A stretch of DNA of 64,000 nucleotides from Roseomonas populi (GCF_024594815.1 NZ_JANJOU010000003.1:62001-126000), one strand, 5' to 3'. Positions 17,765-25,560 are shown, counted from the stretch's first letter. Translations and numbers: made by a program. Notes: generated by a model from the sequence alone, not told the origin.

Positions 17765-18003
17765 GCGTCCGTCTCGACGGCGACGCCATTCGCCTGGACG
17801 GCCCGGCGCGGGTGGAGGACGCGGAGCCTCTCCTCGCCCTCCTGCACGAGGGCCCGGGCCGCACGGTGGACCTGGACGGCGCCGGCCCCCTGCACGCCGC
17901 CGTGGTGCAGGTGCTGCTGGCCCTGCGCCCGCCAGTCCGTGGCACCCCCGCCGATCCCTTCGATGCCCGCTGGCTGCTGCCCCTGCTTGGGCCGGGCAGC
18001 TGA
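17761..18003 (+). CDS. Small STAS-like protein in the chemosensory operon
   Basis: 80 aa, GTG start overlapping the cheA stop. The pattern VDLDGAGPLHAAVVQVLLAL followed by RPPVRG resembles the strand-loop-helix of STAS/anti-anti-sigma domains, where the residue after the DLDG-type loop is the phosphorylated Ser or Thr; here the equivalent position is Pro/Leu/His, so classical phospho-switching is doubtful. Small STAS proteins are found in some chemosensory operons of the FrzCD/Acf type, but the assignment rests on weak similarity. An adaptor or localisation role within the kinase complex is a guess. Confidence 0.75.
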   Translation: MSVRLDGDAIRLDGPARVEDAEPLLALLHEGPGRTVDLDGAGPLHAAVVQVLLALRPPVRGTPADPFDARWLLPLLGPGS

Positions 18004-18085
18004 GCCGCCGCGCGGTGGTGCTCCCACCGGCCCGGCCCTATGAATGCGACCGCGCGGCCCCGCCGCGCCACACCGGGAGTACAGC

Positions 18086-18466
18086 ATGGCGACCACCGTC
18101 CTGATCGTCGACGACAGCAAGCTGGCCCGGATCGTGGCCGGCAAGGCGATCGCCGCGCTGCAGCCGGACTGGACCCGCGCCGAGGCCGGCAATGCGGAGG
18201 AGGCGCTGGCCCGCCTGGCGCAGGGCGGCATCGACCTGGCAGTGCTGGACTACAACATGCCCGGGAAGGACGGCCTCACCCTCGCCGCGGAGATTCGGGC
18301 GATGCACCCGGCCATGCCCATCGCCGTCATCACCGCCAACGTGCAGGACGAGGTGGTGGCCCGGGCCCGCGCCGTGGGCGCGACCTTCGTGCCGAAGCCG
18401 GTCACAGAAGAGGCCCTGCGCGGCTTCATCTCCGGCGCCGCGCTCCGCCTCCGCGCCGGCCGGTAG
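18086..18466 (+). CDS. cheY: Chemotaxis response regulator, single receiver domain
   Basis: 126 aa, a stand-alone receiver. Acidic pocket Asp9-Asp10, phospho-acceptor Asp55 (AVLDYNMPGKDG), switch Thr in VITANVQ and conserved Lys in FVPKPV are all present. The start is the ATG at 18086 with GGGAG (18075-18079) 6 bp upstream; an in-frame ATG at 18044 lies before that site. There is an 82-bp gap from the STAS-like gene, the longest in the operon. With no flagellar genes nearby, the output may be a motor elsewhere, type IV pili or a non-motility target. Confidence 0.95.
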   Translation: MATTVLIVDDSKLARIVAGKAIAALQPDWTRAEAGNAEEALARLAQGGIDLAVLDYNMPGKDGLTLAAEIRAMHPAMPIAVITANVQDEVVARARAVGATFVPKPVTEEALRGFISGAALRLRAGR

Positions 18467-18470
18467 CGCC

Positions 18471-19124
18471 GTGACCGTCCCGCCGGAAGCCGCGCTGAGC
18501 GACCTGGAGCGCGACGCGCTGACGGAGCTGGTGAACATCGGCGTCAGCCGCGCCGCCGCCAGCCTGCGCCAGATGGTAGGGGGCGAGGTGCTGCTTTCCG
18601 TCCCCTCCGTCGAGATCATCGAGGAGCGCATCGCCTCCACCCTGATCGAGGAGCGCGAGGGCAGCGACCTCGTCGCCGTGCGGCAGGACTTCACCGGCGC
18701 CTTCAAGGGCCGCGCGCTTCTCATCTTCCCCCAGTCCAGCGGGGCGGAGCTGCTGCGCGCCGTGGTGGGAGACGAGATCCCGCCCGAGGAAGCGGCGGAG
18801 ATGGAGCGGGAGGCCCTGGCTGAGACGGGCAACATTATCCTCAACAACTGCCTCGCCACCATGGCGAACATGCTGCGCCGCTCCTTCAACATGTCGCTGC
18901 CCCAGGTGCTGCGGGGCGACGGCCGGATGCTGCTGGAGGGCACGCAGGAGGGCGGCGAGGGGCTCGTGCTGTTCCTCTACATCAACTTCGCCGTGCGGGA
19001 CCGCAGCCTGCGCGGCTACATCGCCATGGTGATGGACCTGCCCTCGCTCGGCGCGCTGCGGCGGCTGGTGGCGGACTTCATCGAGCGGGTTATGGACGAC
19101 GACGCGGAAGCGGCCCCGCGATAG
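18471..19124 (+). CDS. cheC: CheC-family CheY phosphatase
   Basis: 217 aa, GTG start four bases after cheY. The CheC/CheX/FliY active-site signature D/S-x3-E-x2-N-x22-P appears twice with exact spacing: DALTELVN (then Pro 22 residues later) and EALAETGN (again Pro 22 residues later). In the second copy Glu replaces Asp/Ser at the first position. The protein would dephosphorylate CheY-P and terminate signalling. CheC is less common in alphaproteobacteria than CheZ or phosphate-sink CheYs. It is the last gene of the operon and ends 6 bp before the convergent regulator gene. Confidence 0.9.
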   Translation: MTVPPEAALSDLERDALTELVNIGVSRAAASLRQMVGGEVLLSVPSVEIIEERIASTLIEEREGSDLVAVRQDFTGAFKGRALLIFPQSSGAELLRAVVGDEIPPEEAAEMEREALAETGNIILNNCLATMANMLRRSFNMSLPQVLRGDGRMLLEGTQEGGEGLVLFLYINFAVRDRSLRGYIAMVMDLPSLGALRRLVADFIERVMDDDAEAAPR

Positions 19125-19130
19125 GCCGCT

Positions 19131-21104
19131 TCAGCCTCGCGGCGCGCCGGCCAGGATCAGCCCCAGCTCATAGGCCTCCCGGTCCTCCGGCCGCCGGAAC
19201 GGGTAGGTCTCGGCGAAGCCGCGCACGTTGAACTCCGGCTCGATCCGCAGCAGCGCGGCCAGCAGCGGCTTCGCCTCCTGCTGCATCCCCAGGTGGCCGA
19301 GGGCGGAGAGCACGGGCTTGTAGCCGTTGACGAAGCCTGGCGCCGCCCGCACCGCGCGCTGCCCGAAGGCCAGCGCCTTGGCGAAATCCCCGCCCAGCGT
19401 GTACGCCGTGGTGAAGACATGGCCGAGGATGCGGTCATGTGGGTGGAAGGGCGCCAGCGCGCGGTAGCGCTCCATCCGCCGCAGCGCCTCCTCCGGATGC
19501 CCCGAATAGGCCTGCGTCGCCGCCGAGAGCGCCCAGGACGAGGCCTGGTGCGGGTTCAGTTCCAGCGATCGGTCCAGGTAGTGGATCGCGCTGTCGAAGT
19601 CCTTGTGGAGAAAGGAGGCGACGTGGCCGTAGATGGCCGCCGCCTCCGCGCTCTCGGGATCCAGGCTCATGGCCAGCACTGCCAGCCGCTCCGCCTCCTC
19701 CAGGGCCGCGCCGGGGTCGGGGGCCCAGCCCTGGCCGATCTGGAACACGTGCCACTGCGCGGCCCAGGCGGCGGCCATGGCGTTCTCCGGCTCCCGCGTC
19801 ACCGCGTCCGCCAGCATCTTGCCCGCGCGGTGGAAGCTGCCGCCCTCCATGCTGAACAGCAGCGGCATGGCGCGGATCACGATCTCGCTCGCCTCGCCGG
19901 GGCGGCGGGGCACCGGGCGGGTTCCCTCCGCGTGCAGGATCACCGGCTCCAGCCGCGCCACCAGCCGGCCCACCACCTCGGCGTCCACCCCGCCCGCGCG
20001 GAGGTCGATCTCCGCGCGCCCGCTCCAGACCGCGCGGGGGGGGCCGGAAAGGTCGACGAGCGAGACCTGCAGCCGCAGCCCTCCCCATTCCTCCCGCACG
20101 GCCACGCGCACGGCATAATCCAGCGCGAAGGCGGTCAGGGTACCGGGCGCGCGGAGATCCACATCCTCCAGCGCCGGGGTCTCCAGCACGTCGAAGTGGC
20201 GATACCGCGCCAGTTCCAGCGCTGCCTCCTGCGCGTAGGCCAGGGCGAGCTGCGGGGCGGCGCCAGCACCGGCCTGGCGCAGCGGCATCACCCCCACGCG
20301 CAGCCGGCGCTCGGCAGGGACGGGCGGCGGGGGCGGCAGCAGGGCCGGCCGGGCGGGCGCGCGCAGGCCGCGGGCCAGCGCCTGGGTCTCGGCCGCGGGC
20401 TCCGCCTCCACCACCCGGCGCAGCGCGGCCTTGCAGCGCTCGTACTCGGCCAAGGCGCCGGCGCGGTTCCCAGCCGCGGCCAGCAGGCGCATCAGCGCAC
20501 GCCAGCCCTCCTCCTCCGCGGGGTCCAGGGCCAGCAGGCCACGCGCGGCCTCCAGGGCCTCCTCCCGCCGATCAGGGTCGGCCTCCAGCGCCGCCAGCGA
20601 CGCCGCCTGCCGCCCCTTCAGGGCGACCCGCAGCGCCTCGCGCTCGGTGGCCAACCACTCGTCGAAGGCCTCCCCGATGCCCTCCAGCCCGTCCATCAGC
20701 GGGGCCATGGCGCTGCTCCCGGGCACCGTGCCCGGGATCGAGCCCTCCCCGGCCAGCAGTTCCAGCACGTCAGTCTCGCAGAGGGCGGGATCGGCCCGCA
20801 GGCTCTCCCCGTCGCGCCGCACCAAGTCGCCGAGGGCGCGGGAGAGGCCCAGCACGGCCTGGCGCAGGCTGGCGCGCGCCTCCGCCTCTCCGGACCGTTC
20901 CCAGAGCAGTGCCGCAAGGCGCGGGCGGCCGACCGGACGGCCCCGGGCGAGCAGCAGGATGCCCAGCAGGGCGCGCGCCCGCCGCGTCGGCAGAGCGATC
21001 TCGCGCCCGTCCGCCTCCCACGCCCGCACGGGGCCGAGAAGGGCCACCCGGAGGGGCGGCGCGGACGGTGACCCGTCCGGCACGGGGGGCGACCGGGCCC
21101 TCAC
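19131..21104 (-). CDS. BTAD/SARP-like transcriptional regulator with TPR domain
   Basis: 657 aa. N-terminal winged helix of the OmpR/SARP type (residues about 18-95: RVALLGPVRAWEADGREIAL ... RRARALLGILLL), a bacterial transcriptional activation domain (about 120-250: REEALEAARGLLALDPAEEE), a segment resembling the TolB/FlgO-like middle domain (about 265-400: RLRVGVMPLRQAGAG) and tetratricopeptide-type repeats to the end (about 420-640: AERLAVLAMSLDPESAEA, YLDRSLELNPHQASSW). SARP regulators are best known from actinomycete secondary metabolism; this TPR form occurs in alphaproteobacteria as a one-component regulator of unknown target. The unknown 300-aa gene upstream on the same strand is a possible partner. 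Confidence 0.88.
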   Translation of the reverse strand: MRARSPPVPDGSPSAPPLRVALLGPVRAWEADGREIALPTRRARALLGILLLARGRPVGRPRLAALLWERSGEAEARASLRQAVLGLSRALGDLVRRDGESLRADPALCETDVLELLAGEGSIPGTVPGSSAMAPLMDGLEGIGEAFDEWLATEREALRVALKGRQAASLAALEADPDRREEALEAARGLLALDPAEEEGWRALMRLLAAAGNRAGALAEYERCKAALRRVVEAEPAAETQALARGLRAPARPALLPPPPPVPAERRLRVGVMPLRQAGAGAAPQLALAYAQEAALELARYRHFDVLETPALEDVDLRAPGTLTAFALDYAVRVAVREEWGGLRLQVSLVDLSGPPRAVWSGRAEIDLRAGGVDAEVVGRLVARLEPVILHAEGTRPVPRRPGEASEIVIRAMPLLFSMEGGSFHRAGKMLADAVTREPENAMAAAWAAQWHVFQIGQGWAPDPGAALEEAERLAVLAMSLDPESAEAAAIYGHVASFLHKDFDSAIHYLDRSLELNPHQASSWALSAATQAYSGHPEEALRRMERYRALAPFHPHDRILGHVFTTAYTLGGDFAKALAFGQRAVRAAPGFVNGYKPVLSALGHLGMQQEAKPLLAALLRIEPEFNVRGFAETYPFRRPEDREAYELGLILAGAPRG

Positions 21105-21237
21105 GGCCGGGGCGCGACGCCCAAGGGGGGACCCGGCGGGTGACCCAAGGGATCCCGGGGAGGGCCGCTGGAGTGCGGATGCATGGCGCGCGCATTATGC
21201 GCGCCCGGAGCCGGCCGATAAACTGCCTCCCGCAGTC

Positions 21238-22140
21238 TCACGATCGATCCGGCGCCTGGGCGGCGATCGGGCCGGCCTGCCGCAGCAGCGCCTCCGCCAC
21301 CAGCTGCCCCGGCAGGAAGGGCATGGCTCCCGTTCCCTTCATGGCCCAGGGGCTGGCCGCGACAACGCCCCTGCCCTGTCCCCGGCGCGGCCCGTGCCCG
21401 CCGGCGGGGCCGCCGGCGGGGTCGCCGCCCAGCAGGGCCCGGAACAGGCCGAGCGGCGTGAAGCGATCCCCGTCCGGCAGGCTCAGGTCGCCCAGGGACC
21501 AGTCTGCCTCCTCCGGCACCGCCGCCTCCAGCCGCCGCGGCGGGCGGCCGGGCCCCTCGCGCCGGGAGGCGCGCAGCACCTCCGCCGTCACGTCCCGCCC
21601 GCCGTGGAAGAGGAGCCCGCGCTGCGGCACCGGCCCGGTGAGGCGGAGGCGGTCGCCCGCGCCGGGCCGTGGCGCCGCCGCGAAGCCGGCCGCGGCGGAG
21701 CCGTTCAGGTGCACCGCCCCGCGCACCGTGTTCCAGGCGTTCAGCGGATTGTAGCTCCCGGCCGGAAATGCCGGCTCGTACCCATCCGGCCCGCGGAGGT
21801 AGACGTCGGCCCGCCAGACCAGTTCCTCCGCCCGGATCTCCGGGCGGCCGAGGATGCTGCGGTACAACGCAGCCACCGTCCCCGGCGCCTCCTGCGCCAG
21901 GGCGGTCCAGTCCTCCAGCGCCTCGAAGGTGTAGGAGACGGCACGCAGGAGGCCGGCGACCCGGCGGCTGTGCCACTCGCATCCCGGTATCTGCTGGCGC
22001 CGGTGGACGGGGACGCGGATGAAGGCACTGCCGCGCCGCTCGAACAGGCAGCCCAGCGCCAGCGTCTCGGAGGCCAGGTGAAGCAGCGCCGCGCCCGGCC
22101 AGCCTCTTCCGGAGATGGTAGGCTCGCGTCGGTGCGGCAT
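21238..22140 (-). CDS. Conserved protein of unknown function, 300 aa
   Basis: I do not recognise this protein. It has no signal peptide or membrane helix and is rich in Arg, Gly and Pro. Better-structured stretches are VSYTFEALEDWTALAQEAPG and VWRADVYLRGPDGYEPAFPA, followed by a Gly-rich tail (about 235-270). The frame is chosen over an overlapping 369-codon frame because its composition is balanced and third positions are GC-rich. The next gene downstream on the same strand, 133 bp away, is the BTAD regulator. Between them (21185-21205) lies an inverted repeat with 7-bp arms GGCGCGC/GCGCGCC. Confidence 0.7.
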   Translation of the reverse strand: MPHRREPTISGRGWPGAALLHLASETLALGCLFERRGSAFIRVPVHRRQQIPGCEWHSRRVAGLLRAVSYTFEALEDWTALAQEAPGTVAALYRSILGRPEIRAEELVWRADVYLRGPDGYEPAFPAGSYNPLNAWNTVRGAVHLNGSAAAGFAAAPRPGAGDRLRLTGPVPQRGLLFHGGRDVTAEVLRASRREGPGRPPRRLEAAVPEEADWSLGDLSLPDGDRFTPLGLFRALLGGDPAGGPAGGHGPRRGQGRGVVAASPWAMKGTGAMPFLPGQLVAEALLRQAGPIAAQAPDRS

Positions 22141-22309
22141 CGTCTGTCCCCTCGCTCAACTCTCCCCGGGGTTCGCAGGGCCCGGGCGTGACGGAGCGCG
22201 CGGGCGGCACGGGACGCCCGAGACGGCGCCCCGGAAGGAAGGCACGGCGCCGAGCCGCCCGCCCGCCGCAGGCTTCAGGATTGGTCCGGGATGGATCCGG
22301 GCTGAAGGC

Positions 22310-22480
22310 TCAGTGGCTCTGGGCGCAGCGCGGCGCCCGCTCCTGCTGGGCCAGGGCGTCGCGCAGGGCTTCCAGCAGCCCGCCGGCGGTGTCGCGCCCC
22401 GTGGACCGGGCCGTGACGGCGAGGCTCTCAATTACCCGCGCCAGTTGCGCCTGCCCGGTGGGAAGCTCGAGATCGATCAT
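22310..22480 (-). CDS. Small protein (56 aa) at the end of the DUF6065 cassette
   Basis: Short ORF MIDLELPTGQAQLARVIE... ending APRCAQSH, predicted helical and amphipathic. The chosen ATG (22478-22480) has a GAGG/AAGG purine run just upstream; an in-frame ATG six codons earlier (22498) is possible. It begins 29 bp after the EamA transporter stop on the same strand, so it is likely co-transcribed as the fourth gene of peptide - DUF6065 - EamA - this. I recognise no family. Confidence 0.6.
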   Translation of the reverse strand: MIDLELPTGQAQLARVIESLAVTARSTGRDTAGGLLEALRDALAQQERAPRCAQSH

Positions 22481-22509
22481 GCGCCTTTCCTCTGTCATGG
22501 GTTGGAGGC

Positions 22510-23499
22510 CTATCCCGCAGCCATGCCGCGGCGCCAGGAGAGCAGAAGCCGTATCCGGCGTAGGGCGGGGGCACAGGCGCCTAGCCGCGCCCGGTACCCT
22601 GCGCCGTGAACGGGAGGGGAAGACGGCAGGGTGGAGAGCACCGCGCCCGCCACCATGGCCGCGATGGCCGTCAGCGCTTCCGGCGACGGCACCTCCCCCA
22701 GCAGCGGCACGGCGATAGCGGCCGCGACGCCGGGAACGAGGGAGAGGCATACGGTGGCCGGCGCGGGGCCGAGCAGCGCGATGGCGCGGTTCAACGCCAC
22801 CATCGTCAGCACGCCCACCAGCAAGCCCTGGAAGCCCGCCTGCACCAGCAGCGCGTGCGGCGCCACCTGCGCGAGATGAGGAAGCCTGCCCGTGACGGCC
22901 AGCGCCGCTAGCCCGCCCAGCCCTGAGAGAACGGCGACGAAGGCCGCCCCCTGAGCCGCCGTGAAGCCCGAGGCCCGCAGCCGCACGAAGTAGATCCCGC
23001 CCATGACGGCCGCGAGGACGAACATGCCGTAGCCCAGCAGCGCGGAGCCGCCATCGCCCGCATCCGCCACGGCCAGCAGCGCCGCCCCGGCCGCGATCAG
23101 CACGGCGCCGAGGGCGGCGTTGCGCCCCGGCCGGCGCCCGGCCACGAGGCCGAGGAGGAGGGTGATGGCGGGCATCAGCCCGAGCGTCAGCGCCGCCCCG
23201 TGCGCGGCCGGCGCGTGAACAAGGCCGGCCGCGATGAGGGCTGCCAGGGGCGTGCCCTGGCAGAAGGCGAGGAGGGCGGCCTCTGCCCAGCCCCGCCGGT
23301 CCAGCCGCAGCGCGCAGGGGATGAAGACGGGCAGCAGCACCGCCCCCGCGACCAGGAAGCGCAGCGTGGCCAGTTCCAGCGGCGTCATTGCCTGCTGGGT
23401 CACGCCCATCCGGGTGATGGCGGGATAGGTGGCGGCCACGAGCACGGCCACCAGCGCCCAGGCCAGGCCGCGCAGCCGGTCCGGCGCGGCCAGCGTCAT
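22510..23499 (-). CDS. EamA/DMT-superfamily transporter
   Basis: 329 aa with ten hydrophobic segments in two EamA repeats (residues about 8-140 and 150-290), e.g. ALVAVLVAATYPAITRMGV at the first helix and LGPAPATVCLSLVPGVAAA in the second repeat. DMT proteins are secondary exporters of amino acids, nucleosides or other small metabolites. The start overlaps the stop of the DUF6065 gene by 4 bp (ATGA, 23496-23499), so the two are translationally coupled. A final Arg-rich tail (after about 300) is longer than usual for the family. Confidence 0.93.
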   Translation of the reverse strand: MTLAAPDRLRGLAWALVAVLVAATYPAITRMGVTQQAMTPLELATLRFLVAGAVLLPVFIPCALRLDRRGWAEAALLAFCQGTPLAALIAAGLVHAPAAHGAALTLGLMPAITLLLGLVAGRRPGRNAALGAVLIAAGAALLAVADAGDGGSALLGYGMFVLAAVMGGIYFVRLRASGFTAAQGAAFVAVLSGLGGLAALAVTGRLPHLAQVAPHALLVQAGFQGLLVGVLTMVALNRAIALLGPAPATVCLSLVPGVAAAIAVPLLGEVPSPEALTAIAAMVAGAVLSTLPSSPPVHGAGYRARLGACAPALRRIRLLLSWRRGMAAG

Positions 23500-24311
23500 G
23501 AACCGGACTCCTCGCGCTTCTTCCCCCTGCGAGATTCGGCGGCATAGGCCCCGCGGCGGCGGTTGGGATCCTTGTTCGGCTTCACCACCGTCCGGCGGAA
23601 GGCGTCCCAGTCCGCATCGGTGAAGGAATCCAGCCCCTCCGACACCGCGTAGTTGTCCAGGGTGGGGTCCAGCACCGTCGCCCGCCGCACGGGCTGCACC
23701 TGCATCAGCGGGTAGCCGGACTTGAAGCGCACGGGAATGTCGGTGCGCGTCAGGCGGACGTTCAGCAGCAGCGGGCCGAACCAGCGGTCCGTCTCCACGA
23801 TGCCCTCGTAGTGCTCGTAGCCCAGGTCGCGCGGGACGTTGGCGGGCGGGCGGATCAGCAGGTTCCAGCCGGGCGCCGTGCGCGCCACCACGCCGGACCA
23901 GATCTGCACCACGCCGGGCTCGATGAAGTTCGCCAGGAATGGGGGCGAGAAGCCCTTCGCGTCCTCCGGCGCCGCCTCGTCGAACTCATCGGCGAAGTGG
24001 GGAAACTGGGCGACGTCCAGCGGGTACCAGCCCTCGGCCTCGGGGTAGGTCCACTGGATCCCCGTGCCGCCATCCCAGACCAGTTCGAAATCCATCGGGG
24101 GGAAGACGTGCCAGCCGAAGGCGGCGGCGGAGCACAGCGCCTCGCAGTAGCGGTAGGCGCGGATGGGGATAGTGCCGTAGCCGTCGCGGCCCGCGCGCTG
24201 GGGCGGGCGGCAGCCCGGGAAGAGGTTGTGGAACCGGACGATCGGCTCCTGCGACGCGCCGGGCGCGTCGCGCGGGACAGAGACGGCTTTGTCCGTCAGG
24301 TCCTGGTCCAT
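23496..24311 (-). CDS. DUF6065 family protein
   Basis: 271 aa, cytoplasmic, no signal peptide. Features I associate with the DUF6065 family are PGWNLLIRPPANVP (about 143-156), YEHYEGIVETDRWFGPLLLN (about 162-181) and RTDIPVRFKSGYPLMQVQPV (about 186-205). The biochemical function is unknown to me. The Trp-rich, aromatic central region and small-molecule-enzyme-like length suggest a catalytic or binding role. Context is informative: a 53-aa tandem-repeat peptide gene starts 285 bp upstream on the same strand and an exporter overlaps its stop. Confidence 0.8.
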   Translation of the reverse strand: MDQDLTDKAVSVPRDAPGASQEPIVRFHNLFPGCRPPQRAGRDGYGTIPIRAYRYCEALCSAAAFGWHVFPPMDFELVWDGGTGIQWTYPEAEGWYPLDVAQFPHFADEFDEAAPEDAKGFSPPFLANFIEPGVVQIWSGVVARTAPGWNLLIRPPANVPRDLGYEHYEGIVETDRWFGPLLLNVRLTRTDIPVRFKSGYPLMQVQPVRRATVLDPTLDNYAVSEGLDSFTDADWDAFRRTVVKPNKDPNRRRGAYAAESRRGKKREESGS

Positions 24312-24434
24312 GATGCCATCCGCTGCCTCCCCTCAATCCCCGGCCGCCGCGGGAGGCGGAGGCGGCCAGCTCCGTCCGTGCCGCGCCCGTGGTGGCCCCG
24401 GGTGGCGACCCCGGACGGAGCGCGGTTGGCGCGA

Positions 24435-24596
24435 TCAGATCGCCCGCTGCAGGCCGCCCGTGGAGACGCGGCCGGAATCGGCCACCGCCTTCGGCGCGGT
24501 GCGCACGATCGTGCGCTGCAGGCCGCCGGTGGAGACGCGGCCGGAATCAGCCACTTCCTTCGGGGTGGTGCGGATCACGGTGCTCTTCTCGGTCAT
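24435..24596 (-). CDS. 53-aa peptide built of two 23-residue repeats (possible precursor peptide)
   Basis: Short ORF beginning MTEKSTV, then two near-identical 23-residue units: residues 8-30 (IRTTPKEVADSGRVST plus GGLQRTI) and 31-53 (VRTAPKAVADSGRVST plus GGLQRAI), 19 of 23 identical. The seven-residue head would be a very short leader. AGGA lies 9 bp before the ATG. It sits 123 bp upstream of the DUF6065 gene on the same strand, followed by an EamA exporter. Repeated core units beside a putative enzyme and an exporter resemble a multi-core RiPP arrangement, but no known modification enzyme is present and the residues are mostly Ser/Thr/Arg/Asp with no Cys. It could equally be a small structural or regulatory protein. 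Confidence 0.75.
   Translation of the reverse strand: MTEKSTVIRTTPKEVADSGRVSTGGLQRTIVRTAPKAVADSGRVSTGGLQRAI
24438..24575 (-). repeat. Two 69-bp direct repeats within the small peptide gene
   Basis: Units at 24507-24575 and 24438-24506, in frame, each encoding the 23-residue motif ending GGLQR[TA]I. The two copies are about 88% identical at DNA level by eye. Confidence 0.9.
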
Positions 24597-24624
24597 GGAG
24601 TTCGTCCTGTGCTGAGAGCGGCCT

Positions 24625-24650
24625 GCCCGGTTTGGCGCACCAACCCGGGC
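24625..24650 (-). promoter_or_regulatory. Leader hairpin ahead of the repeat peptide gene
   Basis: Inverted repeat GCCCGGTTTGG (24625-24635) / CCAACCCGGGC (24640-24650) with a 4-base loop and one mismatch, 29-54 bp upstream of the peptide ATG. No T tract follows in the minus direction, so it is more likely a leader structure than a terminator for the upstream lipoprotein gene. Confidence 0.4.
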
Positions 24651-24717
24651 TGAAAGGGTCCGGCATCGGGCCGGGTAGCCAACGGGAGCACAGGCGCCGG
24701 AAGATGCCGTCAGGCCA

Positions 24718-24736
24718 GCGTCAAACAGGCGTCAAA
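24718..24736 (-). promoter_or_regulatory. 11-bp phased direct repeat upstream of the repeat peptide gene
   Basis: GCGTCAAA occurs at 24718-24725 and 24729-24736, i.e. TTTGACGC twice with an 11-bp period on the minus strand. One-helical-turn direct repeats are the usual operator form for OmpR/PhoB-type winged-helix regulators. It lies about 120 bp before the peptide ATG. The regulator is unknown. Confidence 0.4.
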
Positions 24737-24767
24737 TCGAGGAATGCCGCGCCTTCGCCGGACGCGG

Positions 24768-25292
24768 TCAGTGCCCCACCGGCTCCATCCGCACCACGGT
24801 CGGAGCGGGGGTCGGCGGGGGCGGCGGCTCCGGCCGGACTGGCGGCTGCCGGAAGGCGGAAACCGGGTCATCCCCTGCCATCGCCATGCTCGGCATCGGC
24901 CGCCGCATGCAGCCCCGCACGATCAGGGCGCAGACGCCGTCCTGCCCCACGGGCCGATCGTTGTTGCCGGCGTAGGAGAGCCCGCTGACGTGCCCATCGG
25001 TCAGGCGGAAGGTAGCCGTGCAGGCGTTGCCGCTGCCGCCGAAGGTGAAGTCCCCGCCGATCACCGGCAGAGTCACCTGGAGCCCGCCCGTCGTATCGTT
25101 CTTCACGGCGTAGCTGAACAGCTCCGTGCGCGCGTCCAGCCTCTTGGTCTTGTCGGGGATGCCGGCGCAGGCCTGCAGGTCCGCGGCGGTCATGCCCTGC
25201 ATGCTCAACTGCGCCTCGTGCGCCATGTGGGAATCCGCGTAGCCGCAAGCGGCAAGCAGAAGAAGGAGGGAGAGGGCGGCAGGGCGGTTCAA
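24768..25292 (-). CDS. Outer-membrane-type lipoprotein of unknown function
   Basis: 174 aa from a TTG start (25290-25292) with GGAGG four bases upstream. The N-terminus LNRPAALSLLLLLAACGYAD is a lipoprotein signal peptide with lipobox LAAC, the Cys being the acylated residue. Longer in-frame starts up to 25394 would bury the signal peptide. The mature part contains four further Cys (QACAGIP, NACTATF, DGVCALIVRGCM), possibly disulfide-bonded, and a Pro-rich C-terminal tail. I recognise no named family. Confidence 0.8.
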   Translation of the reverse strand: MNRPAALSLLLLLAACGYADSHMAHEAQLSMQGMTAADLQACAGIPDKTKRLDARTELFSYAVKNDTTGGLQVTLPVIGGDFTFGGSGNACTATFRLTDGHVSGLSYAGNNDRPVGQDGVCALIVRGCMRRPMPSMAMAGDDPVSAFRQPPVRPEPPPPPTPAPTVVRMEPVGH

Positions 25293-25467
25293 GCGGCCTC
25301 CGGCAACGGGCAGCGCCCCTGGCCAGCCGGCGGACGCCGGCGGCGCGGGCACGGAACCGCCCCGGGCAGGCCGCGCGGGCCCCGGGAACGGCATCGGGGG
25401 ATACAGGACGCATCCGGGGGAGGCCGGCTTCTGGCGTGCCGGTCCTGCGAAACGGGCCGTGCCCGCC

Positions 25468-25486
25468 GCCCCGGCGAGGCCGGGGC
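25468..25486. other. Perfect GC hairpin in the 25293-25560 gap
   Basis: GCCCCGGC (25468-25475), loop GAG, GCCGGGGC (25479-25486). No T tract on either side. It lies between two minus-strand lipoprotein genes and may stabilise a 3' end. Nothing else stands out in this 268-bp gap. Confidence 0.35.
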
Positions 25487-25560
25487 TGCCCCCCTACCCC
25501 GCCCGTCGCCCCGGCCGCAAGACCGCCGGGGCCGCGATGACGCGGGCGTTATTGCAGGCC

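Noticed and set aside
24435-24596. Reading the peptide repeats as a CRISPR or as an IS end
   Set aside because: Only two units, directly abutting with no spacer, in frame and coding.
25293-25560. Intrinsic terminator or small RNA in the gap between two lipoprotein genes
   Set aside because: There is a perfect GC hairpin but no T tract on either strand and no promoter I can support.
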